41,768 nt of DNA, taken from an uncultured cyanobacterium. GTDB taxonomy: Bacteria > Cyanobacteriota > Cyanobacteriia > CACIAM-69d. The translations under genes were made by a program, and so were the position numbers. Within the stretch, counting starts at the first letter, position 1, and each line of letters opens with the position of its first letter. This document shows positions 9,162-15,948 of this stretch, in pieces. The stretch is taken from the NCBI GenBank assembly GCA_937883785.1, contig CALGDE010000148.1:1-41768 (forward strand). The letters run 5' to 3'. The notes beneath the pieces are model-generated. The model did no database searches and was not told where the DNA came from. It was given only the letters and a program-made list of their open reading frames with translations.

Positions 9162-9797
9162 TTACTTGTTGGGCTGGGGGGTCATGCGCAGGTAAGGCTT
9201 GACCTCGGTGACGCCTTTGGGGAATTTCTTCTTGGCATCTTCGGTGGAAATACTGGGCACTACAACGCAGTCGTCACCATCTTTCCAGTCGGCGGGGGTA
9301 GCAACGCTGTGGTTGTCAGTTAGCTGCAAACCGTCGATGACCCGCAGGATCTCGTCGAAGTTACGACCGGTGGCGGGAGGGTAGGTCAAGGTTAGACGTA
9401 CCTTCTTGGCAGGGTCGATGACGAAAACGCTGCGAACGGTGACCTTGGCATTAGCTTCAGGATGGATCATGCCATACAGCTCAGCCACCTTGTTGTCCAC
9501 ATCCGCCAAGATGGGGTAATTCATCTTGGTGCTTTGGGTTTCTTCGATATCTTTGGTCCAGCCGTTGTGATCTTCAACGCTGTCTACGCTGAGGGCGATG
9601 GTTTTAACGCCGCGCTTTTGGAATTCGCCTTGTAGCTGGGCAACGCGACCTAGCTCAGTGGTGCACACGGGGGTGTAGTCAGCGGGGTGGGAGAAGAGAA
9701 CAACCCAGCTGTCGCCGGCCCACTCGTAAAAGTTGATGGTTCCGTCGGTAGATTCTTGGGTGAAATCGGGGGCGGCTTGACCAAGTTTTAATGACAT
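9162..9797 (-). CDS. 1-Cys peroxiredoxin (Prx6 type)
   Basis: The frame is open 66 codons further upstream, but the family start MSLKLGQAAPDF corresponds to the ATG at 9797, preceded by a GGAAGA ribosome-binding site. The protein has 211 residues. The peroxidatic cysteine is Cys45 in HPADYTPVCTTELG. The long C-terminal part with TYPPATGRNFDEILRVIDGL is typical of Prx6-class enzymes, which reduce H2O2 and alkyl hydroperoxides in the cytoplasm. A second Cys (GDDCVVVPS) sits in the C-terminal domain, where no resolving Cys is standard. It is transcribed away from the EVE gene, with 415 bp of shared upstream DNA. Confidence 0.94.
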   Translation of the reverse strand: MSLKLGQAAPDFTQESTDGTINFYEWAGDSWVVLFSHPADYTPVCTTELGRVAQLQGEFQKRGVKTIALSVDSVEDHNGWTKDIEETQSTKMNYPILADVDNKVAELYGMIHPEANAKVTVRSVFVIDPAKKVRLTLTYPPATGRNFDEILRVIDGLQLTDNHSVATPADWKDGDDCVVVPSISTEDAKKKFPKGVTEVKPYLRMTPQPNK

Positions 9798-10212
9798 ATT
9801 CTTCCGTTCGATAGTTTGTGTTTCGTTTGTCAGCGATGGTATCGCGTGAATGATTGGGAAAGCAGGGCAGGAAAAACGGTGAAAATCCGACACCCTCCAG
9901 GTTTCCGGCGCACCTAATCGTTTAGGCTCCCTTAATATTTGGGTGATTTTGCGATCGCGCCAAACATCAGCGACGCGAGGCGGGTACCACCGCAATTTAT
10001 CCGTCTGTAAATTTTGCCACGAAATTTTTTCTTTCTTTTAGGGTTTTCCGCCCCGAAACAAGACTTTATGAAAACTCAGAAAAGCTCGACAGTTCTCAAC
10101 TGATCCTATTTCAAACTACCAGTGGAGAGATTTTGCTATCTCCCCCGGAGAGGATACAATCTGCCCGTTCCCACATTGGTGTTAGTCCCGGCGAAAGTTC
10201 CGGTTGTTTCCC
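9798..10212. other. Divergent intergenic region between peroxiredoxin and EVE genes
   Basis: The 415-bp gap must hold both promoters. On the + strand a TTGCTA/TACAAT pair is visible and listed separately. Its left half is an apparently non-coding continuation of the peroxiredoxin frame. Nothing else was recognised. Confidence 0.6.
10133..10160 (+). promoter_or_regulatory. Putative promoter of the EVE gene with a palindrome in the spacer
   Basis: TTGCTA (10133-10138) and TACAAT (10155-10160) are 16 bp apart, about 50 nt before the start codon. TCTCC-CCC-GGAGA, a perfect inverted repeat at 10139-10151, sits between the two boxes, where a repressor could act. The assignment is by eye only. Confidence 0.35.
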
Positions 10213-10641
10213 ATGGCGTATTGGTTGTTGAAGAGCGAACCGAATGATTATTCTTACGACGATTTAATTCGCGATCGCCAGACCATTTGGGACGGGGTGA
10301 ATAATAATCTGGCGCTGAAATATATGCGCACCATGAAGCCGGGAGACTTGGCGCTGATTTATCACACGGGGAAAGAACGCCTTGCAGTGGGGATCGCTGA
10401 GGTGATTAGTGATCCCTATCCGGACCCAGCGCTGGATGAGGAGCGGCGCACGGTGGTGGATGTGAAGGCGGTGCGGCTCCTCCCCACTCCAGTGAGCCTA
10501 AAGGACATTAAGGCGAAAAATGCTGAGGACAATAGCTTTGACGGGTTTGACCTATTACGCATCGGTCGCCTGTCTGCGGTGCCGGTTTCTGAAGATCATT
10601 GGCAGCTTATTCTGGCAATGGCAGGCGATACGGCAGACTAG
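10213..10641 (+). CDS. EVE domain-containing protein
   Basis: The 142-residue protein starts at the ATG at 10213; a TTG three codons upstream is less likely because family members begin MAYWLLKSEP. The whole length is one EVE (PUA-like) fold, with YWLLKSEPNDYSYDDL at the start, the WDGVNNNLALKYMRTMKPGD segment and a basic IYHTGKERLAVGIAEV strand. EVE domains form an aromatic cage that reads modified bases in DNA or RNA; the exact ligand here is unknown. It stands alone, between a divergent peroxiredoxin and a convergent FHA gene. Confidence 0.9.
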   Translation: MAYWLLKSEPNDYSYDDLIRDRQTIWDGVNNNLALKYMRTMKPGDLALIYHTGKERLAVGIAEVISDPYPDPALDEERRTVVDVKAVRLLPTPVSLKDIKAKNAEDNSFDGFDLLRIGRLSAVPVSEDHWQLILAMAGDTAD

Positions 10642-10709
10642 TTATCTTTCTGGATTTTCAAAGGATCTGCAAGATTAGGCGTTTTAAAGCTTCTCTCGGG
10701 CAAGTAAAT

Positions 10710-10761
10710 TTTCTGGGACACATTTCTGGGACACATTTCTAGGACATATTTTTTAGGACAC
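10710..10761. repeat. Four 13-bp tandem repeats at the 3' end of the FHA gene
   Basis: TTTCTGGGACACA occurs exactly twice (10710-10722, 10723-10735). TTTCTAGGACATA (10736-10748) and TTTTTTAGGACAC (10749-10761) follow. The last unit contains the stop codon and final codons of the minus-strand FHA gene, so the array spreads from coding into the convergent intergenic DNA. Confidence 0.8.
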
Positions 10762-12108
10762 GATTTGGAAGATGAAAGAAATTAAATCGTGTTTGCCTAG
10801 GGTGATGCGATCGCCGTCTCGAAGCTGATAGCGGCGGTGGGAGGGCAGGGGCCAACTGTTGACATAAGTACCATTGGCGCTGCCCGTATCTTCCAAATAG
10901 TAGCTACTGCCATCCCAGTGCAAATCGGCATGGACCCGCGACACAATTTCTGCGTGGGGAAAGTCAGTGACATCGATGTCAGGGGGCACACGGCTATTAG
11001 TTTTGCCGATATGAACGACTTTTAATTCTCGAGGTAGAGGCAGGGCTGTGCTGGTTTGCAAGTGTAAAAGCTGCCCTTTCTCGTGCCTTTGCAGCACCGT
11101 TGCTGCCTCCGGTTCCTGATCAGATGACTCTTCCGCAGTGATCTCATGCGCAGTGACTTCAGGAGCTTCGCCTGGCTGAGCTGTGGAGGCATCGCCCCAG
11201 GGATCACCCAGTTCACCCGTGGCGTCGGTATCAATCGCAGGGGGTTCTGGCTCCACAGGGGGCATTCCTCCAGGCATACCCTCTAGCTTTCGATTGTCAG
11301 GAATTGCCCCTGTGCCCACAACGGCGGCGATCGCATCAAAATCTCCCAAATCCGTCACTGGGCTGGGAGCTTCCTCAAAATCATCAACGGACTCAGCATT
11401 AGTAACCGCGTCAGTAACACCAAGCTCTGGACTTTTTTCCGCCTCTTCTACGGTTTCAATGTCTTCAATTTCAAGATCTTTAGCAATATCAATATCCTCA
11501 GTCACCTCAATATCCTCAAAGGTTTCGCTGACTGCAGCGGGGGGCGGTCCTGGCGGCGCTTCCCAGGACAGCTCTAAATCATCTAGATCGTCATCATCGT
11601 CATCTTCCGCTAGCCACTGAGCCTCCGCATCACTTAAGGGTTCGGTGATGGGCGCTATGGGGTCCGTATCGACAGCCATATTATTTTCAGGCAAGTTATC
11701 GGCGGTGATCGCCTCTTCAAAATCCTCATCTACAACGGTCATTTCAAAGGACTCGTCCAATAGGGAAGTACTTTCATCTCCAGGGTTTACACTGCCGAAA
11801 CCCAGCATCATGGCATCTAATCCATCGCTGCTCGCTTCAACGGTCCCTGCGAACTCCTTATCAAGATTCTTGGTATTTCCTGAACGGTCTGACAAAACGT
11901 CAGGAGACAACGCCAGCGGATCCCCATTCAAACTTGAACCATCGTTGTTGCGCAGCTTGACACCGCACTGACCACAGAAATTCGCGTCGCTCAATACCGT
12001 TACGCCACAGCTATGACAAGTGAACTTAGTGGGCAACGGCGCAGAACACGCTTCACACTGCGCCGCTTCGTCGGGGTTTTCGTAGGAGCAGTGGGAGCAA
12101 AAGACCAT
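10753..12108 (-). CDS. Zinc-ribbon / acidic linker / FHA domain protein
   Basis: The protein has 451 residues. Residues 1-52 carry two CxxC pairs of zinc-ribbon type (CSHCSYENPDEAAQCEAC, then CHSCGVTVLSDANFCGQC). Residues 55-340 are an acidic, Pro/Ala/Glu/Asp-rich linker without predicted fold. The last ~100 residues are an FHA domain with the key blocks VVHIGKTNS, EIVSRVHADLHW and YYLEDTGSANGTYVN, which bind phosphothreonine peptides. It is therefore likely a reader for a Ser/Thr kinase; a zinc-ribbon kinase is encoded about 4 kb away. The partner is not proven. Confidence 0.88.
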   Translation of the reverse strand: MVFCSHCSYENPDEAAQCEACSAPLPTKFTCHSCGVTVLSDANFCGQCGVKLRNNDGSSLNGDPLALSPDVLSDRSGNTKNLDKEFAGTVEASSDGLDAMMLGFGSVNPGDESTSLLDESFEMTVVDEDFEEAITADNLPENNMAVDTDPIAPITEPLSDAEAQWLAEDDDDDDLDDLELSWEAPPGPPPAAVSETFEDIEVTEDIDIAKDLEIEDIETVEEAEKSPELGVTDAVTNAESVDDFEEAPSPVTDLGDFDAIAAVVGTGAIPDNRKLEGMPGGMPPVEPEPPAIDTDATGELGDPWGDASTAQPGEAPEVTAHEITAEESSDQEPEAATVLQRHEKGQLLHLQTSTALPLPRELKVVHIGKTNSRVPPDIDVTDFPHAEIVSRVHADLHWDGSSYYLEDTGSANGTYVNSWPLPSHRRYQLRDGDRITLGKHDLISFIFQIVS

Positions 12109-12467
12109 AACTTACAAACACTACAAACGCAGAACGCAAATAGTTGAAACAAGCAACAGGGAACAGTGGCCACCCTCGCAGCAAATAACGTTGCGGGTGC
12201 GGTAAGGGTTAGAAAAATTTCAGCATTAGACCTTAAGCCTACGGTAACCTACCAGCTCACCCATGACCCTAAAACATTGTTACGGTTGGCAACGGTTTAA
12301 TCAAAGGCTACTTCCCCTATTGGGGATCTCCACACAAAATTGCAAAGCAGCAGGAAAATCAGGCTGAACTCCATGCACCTTGCACTGTAACTATTGCGGC
12401 GAAAACTATCGCAGTAAAAACTATGGCGACGAGTTCCACTTCTCAACGATGGCTTGAGGCGGACGAA
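12109..12467. other. Gap between FHA and pgl genes
   Basis: This 359-bp stretch should contain the FHA promoter. No believable ORF is present; a 34-codon + strand ORF at 12263 has no ribosome-binding site. Its only structured content is a threefold 15-bp repeat next to the pgl 3' end. Confidence 0.5.
12388..12432. repeat. Three degenerate 15-bp tandem units downstream of pgl
   Basis: Units start at 12388, 12403 and 12418, each carrying (T/A)AACTAT followed by a G/C/A-rich tail (TGCGGCGA, CGCAGTAA, GGCGACGA). The array ends 35 bp from the pgl stop codon. Confidence 0.55.
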
Positions 12468-13256
12468 TTAAGTCAGTAAATCCGGTGGCAAAGTGGCGCT
12501 AGCAGACTGGTCCAATAGCCACAGCAAGTCTCCCGATGGTTGAACGGCACAGCTAGGATACTGCTGGCTTAGGGGCGATCGCGCCACGCCAAATCTCCCC
12601 TGTAAGGACACCGGCATTACCTGCTCCAAAGGCGTTTGCTTATTTTCTCCAGCCACTAAAAACACCACCCAATCAGAGCGATTCAACGCCGGTAACGTCA
12701 ACGAAATGCGAGGCTGATCCCCTTTTTGCCCAACACTAACCAGCTTCTCCGTTTCATCTAAAATCGCCGTCCCGGGAAATAACGACGCCGTGTGACCGTC
12801 ATCCCCCATCCCCAGCAACACAATGTCCCAGGTCCACCCAGCGCCCTTGGCGGAGACAAACAGAGACTCAGAGTCTTCAAAGGCATTGCGTACCGTTTCG
12901 GCGTAATCTTCTGCATCAGCGCCCACATCGTCGCTGGCGGTGGGCATGGCAAAAATCTGCGCCGCTGGGATCGGTACCTGATCCAGCCAGGCCTCCCGCG
13001 CCATTTTCTCATTGCTATCAGGATGATCCGACGGCACGTAGCGCTCGTCTCCCCAGAAGATCAATAGCCGCTTCCATGGGAGCGATCGCTTTGCCAGGGA
13101 TTGATAAAGGGGTTTTGGCGTACTTCCCCCAGACAACACGATGGAACAAAATGGCTGGCTTTCCAGCACCTTCTCAATACGCTCAACAACCAAATCGCAG
13201 GCTCGTTCGGCGATCGCCGCCTTATCTGCCACTACCTCAACCCCTCGCTTACCCAC
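12468..13256 (-). CDS. pgl: 6-phosphogluconolactonase
   Basis: The enzyme hydrolyses 6-phosphogluconolactone to 6-phosphogluconate in the oxidative pentose phosphate pathway, the main NADPH source of cyanobacteria in the dark. The DevB/Pgl signatures are complete: LSGGSTPKPLYQSL (about residue 42), IFWGDERYVPSDHPDSN (about 67) and LLGMGDDGHTASLFPGT (about 147). The length of 262 residues fits the family. The start is GTG, with a GGAG box about 10 nt upstream; no in-frame ATG exists near the expected N-terminus. It is transcribed alone, after a 657-bp gap. Confidence 0.95.
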   Translation of the reverse strand: MGKRGVEVVADKAAIAERACDLVVERIEKVLESQPFCSIVLSGGSTPKPLYQSLAKRSLPWKRLLIFWGDERYVPSDHPDSNEKMAREAWLDQVPIPAAQIFAMPTASDDVGADAEDYAETVRNAFEDSESLFVSAKGAGWTWDIVLLGMGDDGHTASLFPGTAILDETEKLVSVGQKGDQPRISLTLPALNRSDWVVFLVAGENKQTPLEQVMPVSLQGRFGVARSPLSQQYPSCAVQPSGDLLWLLDQSASATLPPDLLT

Positions 13257-13291
13257 AGATTCCGCTCCTTACGTTGCAGTACTTAATCCGG

Positions 13292-13321
13292 CGCTTGCAA
13301 TATCCACGCTTAAAATTTCCA
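13292..13321. repeat. 15-bp tandem duplication upstream of pgl
   Basis: CGCTTGCAATATCCA and CGCTTAAAATTTCCA are adjacent and agree at 12 of 15 positions. A weaker third unit (GACTTGCGAAGCTTT) follows. The array lies 36-80 nt upstream of the pgl GTG. Confidence 0.6.
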
Positions 13322-13656
13322 GACTTGCGAAGCTTTTAGTCCTTACAGACGTTTTTCTCCAGTTTTTGTGGCGAATATTGGTGGTGCAACTGTGGCGTAA
13401 TTTTCAACGGCACCAACGGTGTGCACCTGCCTAACTTTTGCTTTTCAACGTAAGGGCGATCGCTTCCGTTGCCTCAAAAACTCAGAAACCCTTAATGCCC
13501 GCTACCGACCTCTGTTACAACCTAAATCCTGACGAACGCTGCAACACGGGTTAAAACTGACATGAACAAAAAGTACCGTAGACCCACAAAAAAACGATCC
13601 AAAAACTCCATGGGATAATCGAACACTAGTTGCCACAACTCAATAAATAGCTAAGC

Positions 13657-13673
13657 TACCGTTCAGAACGGTA
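13657..13673. promoter_or_regulatory. Perfect palindrome upstream of the HpsJ-like genes
   Basis: TACCGTTC-A-GAACGGTA is a perfect 8+1+8 inverted repeat, the geometry of a dimeric repressor site. It lies about 240 bp before the first HpsJ-like ATG and about 400 bp from the pgl start. No T-run follows, so it is not a terminator. Confidence 0.4.
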
Positions 13674-13913
13674 ATTCATTTGACCGCCGAACAAAGTTTG
13701 GCTGAACAAATTTTGTAAGTAAGGGTGGTAAATCAAAATGCCTACTAAACTTTGCAAAATCCCACAAGTAAGCAGCCATCACACTGACACCATCCATGCG
13801 GCTCAATGAACTTTTGCTTACAGCAGACATTGCAGTAGGCTCAGTAAGCCAAAGTTAATAGAAGACGATAAATGCACACCTTCGCGCCACTAGACTCCGC
13901 CTATCCCTAGCCC

Positions 13914-14735
13914 ATGACCGCCACTAACCCTGAACCCAGTCTTAATAAAGACCAGCTTTTGCTGACCGCCCGCGCCATGCTGGTATGCGGCGTAGTCACC
14001 ATCATCGTTGCCTTTGTTAACTACATCGGCTTACTGATTCCCTTTGAGCCCCTTGAGCAGTCCTGGCAGCAAGTATTTGTTAGCCGCCTTGTGGACTTGG
14101 GCATTATTCCCTTCATTGGTATTGGTTTTATTTTTTGGGGATTTTGGATCGAAGAACGTAGCTTGCAAAAACGCCTGCCGCGCCGGAAATTTAAAATCGC
14201 TGCCCTTAGCCTTGCCTTTGTTTTAGGTCTTGCTTTTCTACTCCTGTCTCCTTTGCATATTGTCAACGTTTGGAGCAGAAGCCGCGAAGTACTAGCACAA
14301 ATTACAACGGAAGCCCGTAGTGCGGAAGAGCGAGTAGAAGAGCAAATTCAATCGGAAGCCTTCCAAAGTGGTGTGGAACAACGCCAGCAAGCTCTAAGCC
14401 AGCAGGTGGACCAGTTGCTGCAGGATGAGGCAGCAGTGCAGGCTTTATTGGAGGGCGACGAGCTAACGGAAGAGCAAAAGGGTTTCTTGCGCCAAGCTCA
14501 ACAGGATCCAGAGCGCCTGAAGGCGTTTATCAGTTCTCAGACGGATCGCATACCGGCAGAAATTATTGGACGAATCCGTGAGCGGCGGCAGGAGTTGGAC
14601 GCGCGAGCCAGACAGGCGGCGTTCCGTTCCGGCGTTCAAACGGGTATCAGTGGTTTAATGCTGTCCGCTGGGTACATTGCCCTAGGGGCATCGGCCTTCC
14701 GAGGGCGTCCCAAAAGCATCAAGACGAAGCGTTAA
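13914..14735 (+). CDS. HpsJ-like membrane protein, first of a tandem pair
   Basis: The 273-residue protein has four hydrophobic segments, at about residues 18-45, 56-80, 92-115 and 243-262. Between the third and fourth lies a coiled-coil-like, Glu/Gln/Arg-rich stretch (about residues 120-235) with SAEERVEEQIQ and DPERLKAFISSQ. The conserved VDLGIIPFIGIGFIFWGFWI and LLLSPLHI motifs match the cyanobacterial HpsJ family, named after a hormogonium polysaccharide secretion protein. Its neighbour downstream is a paralogue. A role in membrane organisation or polysaccharide export is a family-based guess; no other hps genes are in the window. Confidence 0.7.
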   Translation: MTATNPEPSLNKDQLLLTARAMLVCGVVTIIVAFVNYIGLLIPFEPLEQSWQQVFVSRLVDLGIIPFIGIGFIFWGFWIEERSLQKRLPRRKFKIAALSLAFVLGLAFLLLSPLHIVNVWSRSREVLAQITTEARSAEERVEEQIQSEAFQSGVEQRQQALSQQVDQLLQDEAAVQALLEGDELTEEQKGFLRQAQQDPERLKAFISSQTDRIPAEIIGRIRERRQELDARARQAAFRSGVQTGISGLMLSAGYIALGASAFRGRPKSIKTKR

Positions 14736-14869
14736 GCCAGATGTGACCGCGTTTGAAAGGCGTTTAACCTGGTGACGAGCCCACTAGAGCTAATTCGCCG
14801 TCCATCCATACCGACATCCTTTCTGAGATCAGGGTTTAAAAGCCCCTAACCATATTTTTCACAGTAACC

Positions 14870-15661
14870 ATGCGAGCATCAACAAAACGGCAGCCTGCTC
14901 CTCTAGCGTCCCGCATCCTCGTGGTGGTGGGAATTATCCTAATCGTCTCCTCCCTCCTCGACTTCTTTATTTTGGCGGTTCCCCTAGATATCCAAAACCG
15001 TCAGTGGCTACTGAGGTTTATTTCTGGGCTAGTGGATCGAGGAGTGGTGCCACTGGTGGGCATTGGATTGCTGTTTGGCGGAACGTGGATTGCCCAGCGC
15101 TCTGGCAATAGCAAGGGAAGCAGTTCGCCCTTGTTGGACCCCCGTTTTTGGGCACTAGTTCTCTCTCTGGCTTTAGGAGCGCTCTTTCTATTGCTGACGC
15201 CGCTGCACCTGAACGGTGTACGACTGCTGAGTGAAACTGAGCGAGAAAATATTGAAAGTCAGGCTGAGCAAGCTACTCAGCAAATTCCTGCCCAGGTGGA
15301 GCGCCTGAAGCAGCAGCTAAGGACATTGGCGGAGAATCCTGAGGGACTTCAGCGGGTGATTGACAGTGGCCAGGTGCCTCCAGCTCAGGCTGAGCGGCTG
15401 GAGCGGTTGAAGGCAGATCCAGGTTCGGTAGAGGCTCAAAGCCAGGAAATCGAGGCGGAGATTCGGGAGCAAATTAAGGAGCGACGGGAAGAGGCGCTGG
15501 AAGATTCTTCCACGCGTTTATTCCGATCCATGTTCACCACTGGTGCGAACAGCTTTGTGCTGGCAGTCGGGTATTTGACCATTGGCTGGTTTGGATTAAA
15601 GGGACGCGGTGCGAGTGCGCCTAAAAAATCCGCTCAACGCAAGAAAAAAAGCAAAGCTTAG
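14870..15661 (+). CDS. HpsJ-like membrane protein, second of a tandem pair
   Basis: The 263-residue protein shares the design of the upstream one: segments at about 14-38, 49-70, 84-106 and 220-245. The same landmarks recur, namely VDRGVVPLVGIGLLFGGTWI, LLLTPLHL and TGANSFVLAVGYLTIG. A long charged helix between segments 3 and 4 (about 115-215) looks like a coiled coil. The C-terminus is strongly basic (KKSAQRKKKSKA). The 134-bp spacing and similarity indicate an old tandem duplication, probably a single transcript ending at the terminator at 15853. The stop codon TAG is part of the left end of a repeat element. Confidence 0.7.
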   Translation: MRASTKRQPAPLASRILVVVGIILIVSSLLDFFILAVPLDIQNRQWLLRFISGLVDRGVVPLVGIGLLFGGTWIAQRSGNSKGSSSPLLDPRFWALVLSLALGALFLLLTPLHLNGVRLLSETERENIESQAEQATQQIPAQVERLKQQLRTLAENPEGLQRVIDSGQVPPAQAERLERLKADPGSVEAQSQEIEAEIREQIKERREEALEDSSTRLFRSMFTTGANSFVLAVGYLTIGWFGLKGRGASAPKKSAQRKKKSKA

Positions 15662-15810
15662 GGCGTGTCATCAATAATTAAGTGCCACGAGAATTAAGTG
15701 TCACGAGCCTGACATAGTTAGGAGTCAACCATGCCCATTCCAATCAGAGCATATTAGGGGCTGAAACCCCTGTGGCTACGACTGTGGGCTCTAAATGATG
15801 ACGGACCTAA
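15658..15810. mobile_element. Possible miniature inverted-repeat element
   Basis: The left end TTAGGGCGTGTCATCA (15658-15673) and right end TGATGACGGACCTAA (15796-15810) form imperfect terminal inverted repeats around about 120 bp. Inside lie a 16-bp tandem duplication and a GGGG-CTGAAA-CCCC hairpin. No transposase is encoded. Similar ends occur at 7233, 7397 and 27831. Insertion is inferred, not shown. Confidence 0.45.
15676..15707. repeat. 16-bp tandem duplication
   Basis: AATTAAGTGCCACGAG is directly followed by AATTAAGTGTCACGAG, 15 of 16 bases identical, inside the putative miniature element. Confidence 0.85.
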
Positions 15811-15852
15811 AGGCTAGCGTTTTTAATTGTGCTTGGTACAATTCGACAAAAG

Positions 15853-15913
15853 GTGGGAGAGGTTTAAAGTCTGGGATATTACCCGATATCAAGAGCCTTT
15901 CCCGCTTTTTTTT
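15853..15913 (+). terminator. Intrinsic terminator of the HpsJ-like pair
   Basis: GTGGGAGAGG (15853-15862) pairs with CCTTTCCCGC (15896-15905) along ten positions with two G-U wobbles, and T8 follows immediately. It lies between convergent genes and ends 36 bp before the kinase stop. Confidence 0.8.
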
Positions 15914-15948
15914 GAATAGGGAAACAAGCGCTACGTGGAGTTGGGGCG

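Larger units (their letters stand above)
13257..13913. other. Long gap between pgl and the HpsJ-like pair
   Basis: This 657-bp region separates two divergently transcribed units and must hold their promoters. It contains a 15-bp tandem repeat near pgl and an 8+1+8 palindrome, listed separately. Short ORFs of about 20 codons exist (for example at 13739), but nothing supports them. A small RNA cannot be excluded. Confidence 0.5.

Noticed and set aside
9798-9995. 66-codon N-terminal extension of the peroxiredoxin
   Set aside because: Family members start at MSLKLGQAAPDF, the ATG has a ribosome-binding site, and the extension has no similarity to a targeting signal.
10710-10761. CRISPR-like array
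   Set aside because: The 13-bp units are directly adjacent without spacers, and no cas genes are present.
12263-12367. 34-codon + strand ORF between FHA and pgl
   Set aside because: It has no ribosome-binding site and no recognisable protein character.
13739-13810. 23-codon + strand ORF with a weak ribosome-binding site
   Set aside because: It is too short, without hydrophobic or conserved pattern, and would be expected by chance in 657 bp.
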